Part shown: positions 19,037-27,233 of the stretch, in pieces
Layout: each line of letters begins with the position of its first letter
Numbering within the stretch: position 1 is the first letter of the stretch
From: Alteromonadaceae bacterium 2753L.S.0a.02
Lineage (GTDB): Bacteria > Pseudomonadota > Gammaproteobacteria > Pseudomonadales > Cellvibrionaceae
Direction of reading: 5' to 3'
NCBI GenBank assembly: GCA_007827375.1
Contig: VISH01000002.1
Coordinates: forward strand, 2,567,001-2,631,000
Length of the DNA stretch: 64,000 bases
Notes under the pieces: generated by a model
Seen by the model: only the letters and a program-made list of their open reading frames with translations
Databases searched by the model: none
Told to the model about the DNA's origin: nothing
Position numbers and translations under genes: made by a program

Positions 19037-19747
19037 ATGCTTGATCGAAACCATAATCTTTCGTTTCGCATGACCCAGTTATTAGGGCAGGCCATTGTAT
19101 GTGAAGAGTATCAACCGGAAGACAGCTTGCCGACGGAAGCTGAATTGTGTGAAAAGTTTGGTGTGAGCAGAACAGCTGTGCGTGAAGCTGTAAAAATGCT
19201 TTCAGCAAAAGGTCTGATATGCAGTAAACCACGCCAGGGTATTCGCATACAACCTAAAGATGAATGGAATATTCTCGATTCAGATGTGCTCAGTTGGATG
19301 CTTGAGGGCAAGCCAACACTTGAAGTTTTAAGGGAATTCTTGCAAATGCGCATAGCGGTCGAACCGGAAGCTGCTGCTTTGGGAGCAAGGATTAATCGTT
19401 CAGGTCGAATAGCTGCTATAGGTGATGCACTGGATCGCATGCGGTGCCACAAAGCAGGAAGTGAGGAAGCTTCTGAAGCCGATTTGGATTTCCATATTGC
19501 AATATTGTATGCGAGCGAAAATAGATTTTATATTCGCATGCGTGACCTAGTACGCACTGCCCTGAAGGTCAGTATTTCCTTCACAACCGAGATAAAAGGC
19601 GATTACGAAGCAATTGTAGAAGATCACGCGAAAGTTTATAACGCTATACGCAACGGTCAGCCAGAACGGGCAAAAAATGCGATGTTTTTATTAATCGACG
19701 AAGCGCTGGAGTTTATAGAAAGAGAAATAGAGCACCAAAATGCCTAA
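19037..19747 (+). CDS. GntR/FadR-type transcriptional regulator
   Basis: DNA-binding regulator of the GntR family, FadR/FCD subfamily, 236 residues. The N-terminal winged helix-turn-helix occupies about residues 10-75, with the typical LPTEAELCEKFGVSRTAVRE recognition region and a GIRI wing. An all-alpha FCD ligand-binding domain follows, with metal-site-type residues in LDFHIAILYAS near residue 155 and a C-terminal DHAKVYNAIRNG element. AAAGGA gives a well-placed ribosome binding site. It is divergent from the SSS symporter and close to the arabinan genes, so it is the best candidate for their local repressor, responding to a sugar or sugar acid. Ligand and operator are not established by the sequence. 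Confidence 0.92.
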   Translation: MLDRNHNLSFRMTQLLGQAIVCEEYQPEDSLPTEAELCEKFGVSRTAVREAVKMLSAKGLICSKPRQGIRIQPKDEWNILDSDVLSWMLEGKPTLEVLREFLQMRIAVEPEAAALGARINRSGRIAAIGDALDRMRCHKAGSEEASEADLDFHIAILYASENRFYIRMRDLVRTALKVSISFTTEIKGDYEAIVEDHAKVYNAIRNGQPERAKNAMFLLIDEALEFIEREIEHQNA

Positions 19748-19794
19748 AAAATTGATTGTGAAGCAAACAACAAGATATTATTTTAGTATTTATG

Positions 19795-19811
19795 ATATTA
19801 TACTATAATAT
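19795..19811. promoter_or_regulatory. Perfect 17-bp palindrome between gntR and the TauE/SafE gene
   Basis: ATATTATA-C-TATAATAT has 8-bp perfect arms around one base. It lies 48 bases after the regulator stop and 95 bases before the permease start, so it could be an operator overlapping a -10-like TATAAT. It is AT-only except for the centre, so chance cannot be excluded. Confidence 0.4.
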
Positions 19812-19905
19812 AGTTGCTCAAAATGGTGATATAACAATAGAAAGGTTCAGCCGTGCCAATTTATCCAATGATGATTCAAGCAAACCGGCACTGGAGGTCG
19901 GGTAG

Positions 19906-20619
19906 TTGTTAGAGTGGTTTTTCGTTTATGTTGTAATCATCATTGGCGCGTGTTTGCAAAATGTGGTTGGTTTTGGCTTGGGCATGCTCTGTGCCCCAGT
20001 GCTCATGCACATTTTCCCCGATCTTATTCCTGTACCCATGATTTTTAACGCGTTAGTGCTAACTGGCGTTATATCATTTAAGCACCGCCAGGCTATGGAT
20101 TTTAAACACTCGGTAGTCTCTATGCTGGGGGGCACCTTTGGAATTTTGATAGCCAGCAGCATAATGGTATTTGTAAGCGGCAATACCTACAAAGTACTGT
20201 TTGGTTTGTCCATCATCATCGCAACACTGTTATCAAAAGTCGGGTTTGTTCCAAAAATCAATTATAGGACCAATGTTATTGCAGGAATGGTTTCGGGTTT
20301 TATGGGAACCTTAACTTCTGCAGGCGGGGCCCCAATGGGGTTGCTTTATCAGTCGGAACGTCAGGACAAAATAAAAGCGAATCTCAATGCGTTTTTTCTT
20401 TACATCAATGTGATGGCCATTGTTGCCCTGTGGTTTGGAGGGCTCGTTGGCAAGCGGGAATTAGAATTGTTTATGTATTGCGTTCCTGCGTTGATTGTCG
20501 GTTGGAGTTTATCTGGCTTGGTGAACAAATATGTCAATCCTAAAGTAATTCAACAGCTCGTGCTATTTGTGGCTTTTGCTGCGGGTTTGTTACTCGTTAT
20601 TCCTTTTGGTAGCACCTAG
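19906..20619 (+). CDS. TauE/SafE-family membrane permease
   Basis: Inner-membrane protein of the TauE/SafE (DUF81) family, 237 residues with about eight hydrophobic helices. It is related to putative exporters of sulfite or other small organic anions. The two internally related halves are visible: NVVGFGLGMLCAPVL near the N-terminus and SGFMGTLTSAGGAPMG near residue 130. The start is a TTG, supported by a GGAGG ribosome binding site eight bases upstream at 19893-19897 and by the absence of a nearby in-frame ATG. The substrate is unknown. Linkage to the sugar genes is positional only, and it may be co-transcribed with, or separately controlled beside, the GntR gene. Confidence 0.85.
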   Translation: MLEWFFVYVVIIIGACLQNVVGFGLGMLCAPVLMHIFPDLIPVPMIFNALVLTGVISFKHRQAMDFKHSVVSMLGGTFGILIASSIMVFVSGNTYKVLFGLSIIIATLLSKVGFVPKINYRTNVIAGMVSGFMGTLTSAGGAPMGLLYQSERQDKIKANLNAFFLYINVMAIVALWFGGLVGKRELELFMYCVPALIVGWSLSGLVNKYVNPKVIQQLVLFVAFAAGLLLVIPFGST

Positions 20620-20648
20620 ACCAAACATGCTTAGTATTATCACCAATA

Positions 20649-21668
20649 CTAAAGTTGGATGCCAGTAATTTGAGGAAGACACACAACAACCATCAAGCCT
20701 TTGCCATCTTCATTATCGCGCAGGAAAACGTCACCATCGTGTAAATCAGCTATACGTTTTACAATAAATAAACCCAAACCAGTACCGCTTTTAGATCCAG
20801 TATCACCTTTTTCAAAACGCTGCATTACACGCTCACGCATATGATGGGGTATACCTGGGCCACTGTCTTTTACTTTTAGAAGAGCAGTTGTGCCTTCGGT
20901 GTTTAAGGAAACACATACTTCTACTCGGCCAAAACTTGGCGTGAATGTAAGTGCATTGCGAATGAGGTTGTCTGCAAGAATATATAAACTGTCTTCATTG
21001 GCTTCGATAAAAATGCTTTCTGATTGCGCATTAAACGTTAGTTCGATACCTTTTTGTTGAGCCGTTGTAATTTGGTCCTTAGTAGCCCGCTTGAATAAAC
21101 TTAATAAATCGACATGCTCTTTCGCTAAATCATTTTTTTCATTGTTAAGTCTTGATATTGCTAAAAGCTGCTCTACAAGACGAGTGGCACGGGTAATGGA
21201 TTTGACTACATTTTTTAATGCATTTTCACGTTTTTGTGGGTCATTTGTTGCCAACGCAATTTCAGTTTGAAGTAGAATGCCAGCAAGTGGGGTTCGCAGT
21301 TCATGTGAAGCATGCGCAGTAAAATCGCGTTCTTGTTGGTGGCGATTACGGTGATAATTTAATAAACGATTAATAGAATTTACGAAAGGCATGATTTCTT
21401 TGGGAATATCTTGCGTATCAATCCTGCCTTTTCCTTGATCATCTTCCACTCGCGTCGAAATTTCTTGAATTTTATTCAATACTTTCTGGGGAACAGACCG
21501 GGATAGCAACCATAAAGCAACGCTCGTGGGAATTACAGGTAATAAAATCGCGAACAACATTATTGGTTTAACGTGCTCGGGGAATGCCAACATCAAAGAT
21601 AGCCCCCAACCAAATATAATGAGCAATATTAAGAAGAAGGTCAGTATTTGTTTAGACCTAACCTTCAT
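20649..21668 (-). CDS. Sensor histidine kinase with almost no periplasmic loop
   Basis: Histidine kinase of 339 residues that pairs with the response regulator encoded immediately upstream. Two transmembrane helices (about residues 8-29 and 37-57) are joined by a very short loop around AFPEHVK, so there is no periplasmic sensor domain. A HAMP-like linker leads to the HisKA motif FTAHASHELRTPLAG with His122, and then to the ATPase boxes DNLIRNALTFTPS, DSGPGI and GTGLGLFIVKRI. The ATG at 21668 overlaps the regulator's 3' end by 11 bases, implying translational coupling; an upstream ATG would only extend into the regulator gene. The signal is probably sensed in the membrane or cytoplasm. It is QseC/PmrB-like by overall pattern, with unknown targets. 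Confidence 0.9.
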   Translation of the reverse strand: MKVRSKQILTFFLILLIIFGWGLSLMLAFPEHVKPIMLFAILLPVIPTSVALWLLSRSVPQKVLNKIQEISTRVEDDQGKGRIDTQDIPKEIMPFVNSINRLLNYHRNRHQQERDFTAHASHELRTPLAGILLQTEIALATNDPQKRENALKNVVKSITRATRLVEQLLAISRLNNEKNDLAKEHVDLLSLFKRATKDQITTAQQKGIELTFNAQSESIFIEANEDSLYILADNLIRNALTFTPSFGRVEVCVSLNTEGTTALLKVKDSGPGIPHHMRERVMQRFEKGDTGSKSGTGLGLFIVKRIADLHDGDVFLRDNEDGKGLMVVVCLPQITGIQL

Positions 21669-22323
21669 CTGCAGGCACCCGGTAGCCAACGTTTCGTAGT
21701 GTTTGAATTACATGCCGGCCAAGTTTTTTACGTAGGCCGTGAATATGTACTTCAACAGTGTTACTTTCTATCTCCATATCCCAGCCATACAAGCTCTCTT
21801 CCAATTGCACTTTGGTGACTACACGGCCTTTCTTTTCCATTAAGGTATGTAGTATTGAAAACTCTTTGGGACCTAGGTTGACTTCCTTGCCTCCCAAAGT
21901 AACCTTGTTGGTTGCAGGATTTAAAGTAATTTCTCCAGCAGTAAGCATTGGTTGGCTACGGCCATTGGCCCGCCTACGTAATGCTCGCAAACGAGCCATA
22001 AGTTCATCTAGTTTGAAGGGTTTGACCAGATAATCGTCTGCTCCCGAATCAAGCCCCTTCACGCGATAGGAAACATCGTCATAGGCGGTAAGTATAAGTA
22101 CTGGAGTATCGTCGTGATTTTGGCGTAGCTTTTTCAAGATATCAAAGCCAGAACCATCGGGCAGGCCCAGGTCCAGAATCAGCAGCTCATACAGATTGGC
22201 TTTTAAAGCTGTGCTAGCAGACTCAACATCTTCAACCCAGTCAGTAACATAGCCATTCATGGATAATGCTTCTGTAATCCCATCCCCAATTATTTTGTCA
22301 TCTTCGACTATCAATACGCGCAT
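21658..22323 (-). CDS. OmpR-family response regulator (QseB/PmrA-like)
   Basis: Two-component response regulator of 221 residues. The receiver domain has the acidic pair in LIVEDD, the phosphoacceptor Asp51 in LILDLGLPDG, LTAYDD and the conserved Lys in LVKPF. The C-terminal winged helix (about residues 125-218) carries LGPKEFSILHTLM, NTVEVHIHGLRKKLG and a terminal VGYRVP element. I start it at the ATG at 22323, which gives the canonical MRVLIVEDD beginning; an ATG at 22383 would add 20 non-conserved residues. It is the first gene of a two-gene operon with the kinase, reading away from the hydrolase gene. About 330 bases of apparently non-coding sequence (22324-22656) lie upstream. No target is evident. 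Confidence 0.92.
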   Translation of the reverse strand: MRVLIVEDDKIIGDGITEALSMNGYVTDWVEDVESASTALKANLYELLILDLGLPDGSGFDILKKLRQNHDDTPVLILTAYDDVSYRVKGLDSGADDYLVKPFKLDELMARLRALRRRANGRSQPMLTAGEITLNPATNKVTLGGKEVNLGPKEFSILHTLMEKKGRVVTKVQLEESLYGWDMEIESNTVEVHIHGLRKKLGRHVIQTLRNVGYRVPADEG

Positions 22324-22656
22324 GCCGCTGTACCGCTCTTTTTTTGCTGTAGGCTTTAACTTGAAGGAGGCTAAACCAGCCAACTTAAATCACGCTTAAG
22401 CTTACCATGACTAGATTAGTGCGGATTCGGTTCGAGATCACTTCGTCCATACATTACGTGGAAAAGTTAAAGTTGGCACTCATTATATGAATTCGGCATG
22501 AGTTGCTAAGTTTGTTTAAGCAGACTCCAGCGGAATGCAGGATCTGACTGTCTGAAAGGTAGGCTTTTACACTTTTTATACCAATTACGTTCATTTTGCG
22601 TTACACCCCAGCTTTGGCGTTCGTTCTTCAAAATAAACATTTTCTAACGAACAGGC
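22324..22656. other. Intergenic region with no recognised element
   Basis: About 330 bases between the response-regulator start and the 3' end of the SGNH hydrolase gene. I see no coding signal, strong hairpin or repeat. It presumably holds the promoter of the two-component operon. Confidence 0.4.
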
Positions 22657-23931
22657 CTAGTTTGTTGGAACGGTTTGCTCATGCGATACAAACAGGCGTA
22701 GTTCTACGGCATCCGCAAGAGCCTTATAACCAGTTTTATTCATATGCAGATCATCAACGGCATACTTCGACAACAAAAATTGAGGTCTCTCCGGGTCACG
22801 AGCGACCCGGTCAAAATCGATAAAATCATCGTATATCCCGTCCTTAACGGCAGTGGTTCTGATCCATTCATTAATCTGTCGACGGGCAAATTCCTTTTCA
22901 CTGATTTCACTGTGGGTTCCCATTGGTATTATTGTCGCTCCATACACCTTTAACCCCTGTTCATGTGCAAGATTTGCCATTTTTGTGTAGTTTTTAATAA
23001 TTCGCGAAGCAGAAAGTTTTTTACCGTACACAATATCATTGACACCCACAAAAATAATTACCCAGTGAGCCCCGTTAATGTCAAGGACATCCCGCTGAAA
23101 ATGTTCTACAGAGAGACTCGAGCCAGCGCCACCAATACCAGCATTTGCTACAGCCACGGGTTTTGTGTCAGGGTTCTGAACCAATCGTTCGGCGAGGTAA
23201 TCTGTCCAGCGCGTATGATAATTGTACTCAGTGCCGTAACCATCGGTAATTGAATCGCCAATGGCAACCACGGCTTTTGGGGGCGGGGTGTTTAACACTT
23301 CTATGGCGGTTACCGTATACCAAACGTCTTTTTTTACCGCATCTATCATATCAGCCTGTGAAACCTGATTCCCTGTTCCAAAAAATGAGGTCGTGCGTGA
23401 GCCACGGTGTCCGGTTATGGGTTTTTCATCGATGTCGCCGTATTGAATACTGATCGAAACCACTTCGAGGGGTGACAAATCAAACACCACCGGATCGCTG
23501 TAAGTAAAGCTGCCTGGGGGGATCACAACATCCCGCTTTCCGGAAAATGTGAGCATGATATCGGTGTTTGTTTTAATTCCACCGTTACTAGCACTTGCAT
23601 TCGGTGTCACAGCTTCTGCCAGGTGAGCAGTTCGAATAATTACCGGGCTTTGACCAAAAACATTTGAAAATTTAATACGTACTTTATCCCCTCCGATAGA
23701 GGTGCGCATAAACATGCGCAGCGTGTCATTCTGCAATGGTTTGGGCGGGAAATGCCCTTTAGACATCCAAAAACCTTCTTTTATGTCTTCCGTAGCCGTC
23801 GCCCATGTGGTTGTCCAAATGTTTGCCTGCTTGTGATCACTGGGTTTATATAGACAAGCGGCGAGCGTAAAAATAACAGGAATGACCGCAACCAAGGTTA
23901 TAGATATGGATAGCAAAGAACGTTTTTTCAT
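22657..23931 (-). CDS. SGNH/GDSL-family hydrolase, predicted lipoprotein
   Basis: Esterase-type SGNH hydrolase of 424 residues. A lipoprotein signal peptide ends in a LAAC lipobox near residue 25. After an N-terminal beta-rich region (about residues 40-185) the catalytic domain shows block I AIGDSITDGYG (nucleophile Ser), the Gly element in GGAGSS, GVNDIVYG (Asn) and the C-terminal DDLHMNKTGY with the Asp/His pair. Such proteins are often carbohydrate acetyl-esterases or acylhydrolases, but the substrate cannot be assigned. I use the ATG at 23931, directly before the hydrophobic signal; an ATG at 24027 would add a Cys-rich 32-residue leader with no support. It lies 130 bases downstream of the truncated halogenase gene on the same strand. 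Confidence 0.88.
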   Translation of the reverse strand: MKKRSLLSISITLVAVIPVIFTLAACLYKPSDHKQANIWTTTWATATEDIKEGFWMSKGHFPPKPLQNDTLRMFMRTSIGGDKVRIKFSNVFGQSPVIIRTAHLAEAVTPNASASNGGIKTNTDIMLTFSGKRDVVIPPGSFTYSDPVVFDLSPLEVVSISIQYGDIDEKPITGHRGSRTTSFFGTGNQVSQADMIDAVKKDVWYTVTAIEVLNTPPPKAVVAIGDSITDGYGTEYNYHTRWTDYLAERLVQNPDTKPVAVANAGIGGAGSSLSVEHFQRDVLDINGAHWVIIFVGVNDIVYGKKLSASRIIKNYTKMANLAHEQGLKVYGATIIPMGTHSEISEKEFARRQINEWIRTTAVKDGIYDDFIDFDRVARDPERPQFLLSKYAVDDLHMNKTGYKALADAVELRLFVSHEQTVPTN

Positions 23932-24061
23932 ACTTGCCTGTTCTAAAATTTCAGCGGAAAACTTTGAGAACCAGTTTGTTAGTAGGTGTTTAATTGCGCA
24001 ATTACAATGCGTTAACTGTCGCTTCAATCTGGGAGATTTTCTCTTAAGTTAGCACTTAAGT

Positions 24062-25156
24062 TTAACAATTAATCGCTAAACAGTAACGATTTATATAGTC
24101 TTGATGTGTGGGGAGCGCAACAGCAGTTTTGCTGACGGCCTCTCTGAGAAGTTTCATGTTTTGAATAAGTACATTTTCGGGAATCCGGTCAACCAGGGTA
24201 TCGTATTTAAAGGGTTTAATACCTTGCCCCAACATGACGGCCAACCAACTGTGAGGTGTAAATAGATCCTGTGGTGCAGGAATAATTCGGCCGCTGTTTC
24301 GAAATATTTCCAACTTCGATTCCAGGGTTTCTGGAATTGCCATGTTTTTTACATAGCGCCAGAATTCGGTATCCTGCCGTTGAGTAGCGTTGTAGTGGAG
24401 CACGATAAAATCGCGCAGTCGTTCATAGTCAGCGGTCATTTCCCGGTTGTAGTGCGCCATTTCAGCAGCATTACAACCGTTACCTGGCCAAAGATTTACG
24501 AGCCGCTGAATACCCATCTGGGCTAAATGAATACTGGTTGATTCCAGCGGCTCAATAAAGCCACCAGCCAAACCAATAGCGACGCAATTTTTTTCCCAAA
24601 ACTTGGATCGATGGCCGGTACGAAAACGGATCGGTAAGGGGTCTGCCAGGGCTTTGCCGTCGGTGCCATCGATTAACAGCTGCAGTGCCTCATCATCATC
24701 CATAAATTCGCTCGAATAGACGTGGCCGTTTCCCATGCGCTGCTGCAGGGGAATACGCCAACGCCATCCCGCGGCGTCGGCTGTTGAGCGTGTGAACGGG
24801 TCGGGTTGGCCTGGAATATCTGTCGGTAGAGCAAGGGCTCGATTACAGGGCAGGTAGTGGCTCCAATCGACAAATTCGCTTTTCATCGCACCTTCGATTA
24901 AAAGTGCTTTAAAGCCACTGCAATCGACAAACAGGTCGCCCTTGAGAATCTGGTTATCACTAAGTGTGACCGCTTGAATAAATCCAGTATCTGGATGCTG
25001 AGTAACATCAACAACTTTGCCTTCTACACGTTGAACACCTTTTTGCTCGGCGTACTGCCGCAGCATTTTGCCATAGCGCATGGAATCGAAATGATAGGCA
25101 TGCCAAATGGTTGCTAAAATGGTGCAATTATATTTATTTAAATTCGCGTTATGCAT
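24062..25156 (-). pseudogene. 5'-truncated tryptophan-halogenase-family gene
   Basis: Remnant of a flavin-dependent tryptophan-halogenase-family gene (intact members are usually about 500 residues). The reading frame is 364 residues and recognisable similarity begins near HAYHFDSMRYGKML (about 25100), continuing through FVDCSGF, the WRWRIP signature (WxWxIP), GLAGGFIEPLESTSIH and a normal-looking C-terminus. The first 150 or so residues, with the FAD GxGxxG motif and catalytic Lys, are missing, and the 325 bases upstream do not supply them in any frame I could follow. The lost end faces the integrase gene, suggesting deletion on insertion. Related genes in this group usually sit with TonB receptors and SapC or cupin genes. 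A truncated protein could be made but should not bind FAD. Confidence 0.82.
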
Positions 25157-25481
25157 GAACTCGTATACAAGTATTATTTGCAGGTATATTGAGGTATGTC
25201 AATGATTTAGTGGTTTTTGAATGGCGGAAGCTTGACAAGTTAGGTGGGAGGCGTCTGCTCAAGCAGTTGCAATTGTGAATAAGCGACGGCGTTTAAATTG
25301 CCCAACATCGACTTCATAGAAATCGCGGTGCCAGTTAAACAGGGAAATCTAAATCAAAAAAAACCAAGCAACACTTACTCAAATTGCCAATTCCAAATGA
25401 TATCGCACTGGTGGCAGCTTCAATTTTGTGACACAGCAGACAATAAAACCGAATAGCCGAGTATTGAAAGCCCGTTATCCA
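25157..25481. other. Junction between halogenase remnant and integrase
   Basis: About 325 bases without a convincing gene. It contains only a 25-codon minus-strand frame (25240-25317) and no recognisable halogenase N-terminus. It is the presumed scar of the rearrangement that truncated the halogenase gene. Confidence 0.4.
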
Positions 25482-26729
25482 CTAATTAACTGTCCTGTTT
25501 TTGCCGCTTTTAGCACGAACGCGATTTTCAGTTTGCACGTAAATGGTATCGGTTGTTGCCATGCTAGAGTGACCGAGATCTTCGGACAGATCTTTCAAAG
25601 CTCGACCACGCTCAACCTCCATACTGGCGCCCGTGTGCCGCAGCCAATGGGAAGAAGCCTCCTTTAATTTCCAAGCATTGTCTTCGCCCTCGGCCTGCTT
25701 CATTTGATCGTAAGCCACATCAAATATTTCCTGAACAATTCGAGTGAGCTGCCGTGATGTCATCCCGCCTTGACCTCGAATTTTTTCGACGATAGGTTGG
25801 TTTTCGCCGGAAGACGGAAGGGGGCTCAAACCTCGGAATCGCCGGTACCTTTTAAGGTAGTCAATAAAACTGTCGGGAACTGTGATATCACGAAGTTTCC
25901 TTCCTTTGCCAAATATTTTTAGCCACCAATTGCCGTCGGAATCCTGCCAGAAATGACTCATGACAGGTGCCCAATTTGGACGTTCAGACAACTCAGAAAT
26001 TCGTAAAAACAGGGTTTTTAAAGCAACAATCACGAATAGGCTTCGTTCATAAATCCTATCCTGATCTGTTAAATTTAACGCAACCGTAAAAACGTAATGC
26101 CATTGTGATTCCGACAAGCGACGGACTTCTTTAACTTGTGCATCTTTTATGAAGTGTCGGCAGTCGGATTTGGCAATTTGAGCAGGATTTCCGTACAGAT
26201 GTTCCTCCGTCATTAAATATTTGTAAAACGCAATAACTGCGGTAAACATAGCTGCGAGGGTTTGTTGCGACGGTGTATATTTCTTTTTATCCAACGCTTG
26301 ATCTGCTGAAGCTTTTTTGGGTAATTGCAGTTTAAAAGGCGCCCACAAGGGGTTCTGCATGTAATGACCGCTGCGGAAAACAAACTTTTCATAATTCGCA
26401 GTGCAAATCCAGGTCTCTGGAGGGCGCCAGCAAAAATCGGCATATTCGAGTATGTCCGCTTTACGCAGCTGCTCCATGGGCTTGGACTTGAACAAAAAAA
26501 TCCACAATAAAAAACGCTCTGTTTCATTTCGAAAACGCGTAAAGGTGTGTGAAGATTTGTTTCTACCGATATAACTGAGATATTCACGACCCCAAGCCCA
26601 ATGGGTGTGCCACCAAGATTCACCCAAATCAAGAAATTGTTTGAGATCTCTATACTCATTGAAATCGATCGCGCTAAGCTCGGAGAACGCTGGGTAAAGT
26701 GCAACGGGTTTTGGAGGAGCAGCTGCCAT
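25482..26729 (-). CDS. Tyrosine recombinase / phage-type integrase
   Basis: Site-specific tyrosine recombinase of 415 residues. An N-terminal SAM-like/core-binding region is followed by the catalytic domain from about residue 215. The catalytic set is visible: Arg in TLFLRISEL, a Lys in the beta-hairpin KIFGKGRKLRD, His-x-x-Arg in SSHWLRHTG, a His in DLGHSSMAT and the Tyr nucleophile in DTIYVQTENR near the end. All key residues are present, so it may be active. It lies between the truncated halogenase gene and the PKS-NRPS island, on the same strand as the flavoprotein/ligase gene. This fits a mobile-element boundary, although no att duplication was found by eye. Confidence 0.88.
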   Translation of the reverse strand: MAAAPPKPVALYPAFSELSAIDFNEYRDLKQFLDLGESWWHTHWAWGREYLSYIGRNKSSHTFTRFRNETERFLLWIFLFKSKPMEQLRKADILEYADFCWRPPETWICTANYEKFVFRSGHYMQNPLWAPFKLQLPKKASADQALDKKKYTPSQQTLAAMFTAVIAFYKYLMTEEHLYGNPAQIAKSDCRHFIKDAQVKEVRRLSESQWHYVFTVALNLTDQDRIYERSLFVIVALKTLFLRISELSERPNWAPVMSHFWQDSDGNWWLKIFGKGRKLRDITVPDSFIDYLKRYRRFRGLSPLPSSGENQPIVEKIRGQGGMTSRQLTRIVQEIFDVAYDQMKQAEGEDNAWKLKEASSHWLRHTGASMEVERGRALKDLSEDLGHSSMATTDTIYVQTENRVRAKSGKNRTVN

Positions 26730-27233
26730 TGTGTGGGCCTGTATAAAGACTTTATGATCTTAGTTTGTGGATAGTGAATTTTCTTGAATACAATCAGGAA
26801 GTTATGAATGTATTGAATTATAGCTGCTTGCGTCAAAGACGAACATCACGACGGCATGATTAAAAAGTTGGAAATTTCTAATTAGCAATTGGCTTAAAAT
26901 TAATCTGCTCGGCCCAAGGAAAAACTTGAAGTCCGTTAAAAAGCTGAAAAATGAGGGAGAATTATTGATGATAACTATAGAGAATAGCTTGGAGATAGAT
27001 TGTGCATATAAAAAAGGCCGTGTGGGTTATACGAGGTCATTTCTCGTAAAATAAGATTTTGCTGTGTAAGTTACTCAATTATTAAACGAGACAGGTAAAC
27101 AGGATTTATTTTATGCTGCGCTAAGGGGTTGTGGGGACTAATTTACTAACAACCACAAAGTGGTGATAGTGTGCTTAAAAGGTCCCCACCAAAATTTCGT
27201 AATTAATGGTTTCTGGAATTCGCCTTAAAATAT
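26730..27233. other. Intergenic region with a nested inverted repeat
   Basis: About 500 bases with no coding signal between the integrase start and the stop of the flavoprotein/ligase gene. It holds the integrase promoter region and, near its right end, the inverted repeat described at 27131-27189. Confidence 0.45.
27131..27189. repeat. Nested inverted repeat (outer 8 bp, inner 5 bp) beside the integrase
   Basis: GTGGGGAC at 27131-27138 and GTCCCCAC at 27182-27189 are perfect inverted copies enclosing the small hairpin ACCAC-AAA-GTGGT at 27152-27164. It lies 45 bases beyond the stop codon of the flavoprotein/ligase gene. There is no T-run on that strand. It could be a transcript-end structure or a recombinase-related site; the sequence does not decide. 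Confidence 0.5.

Noticed and set aside
25240..25317. Short 25-codon minus-strand frame upstream of the halogenase remnant
   Set aside because: Too short, preceded closely by an in-frame stop, and not recognisable as the missing halogenase N-terminus.
26213..26836. 207-codon minus-strand open frame overlapping the integrase 5' end
   Set aside because: It lies in another frame over conserved integrase coding sequence, has no recognisable motif and an unusual composition; the integrase frame explains the region.
25157..27233. Possible direct repeats (att sites) flanking the integrase
   Set aside because: Comparing both flanks by eye gave only six- or seven-base matches, which are expected by chance.
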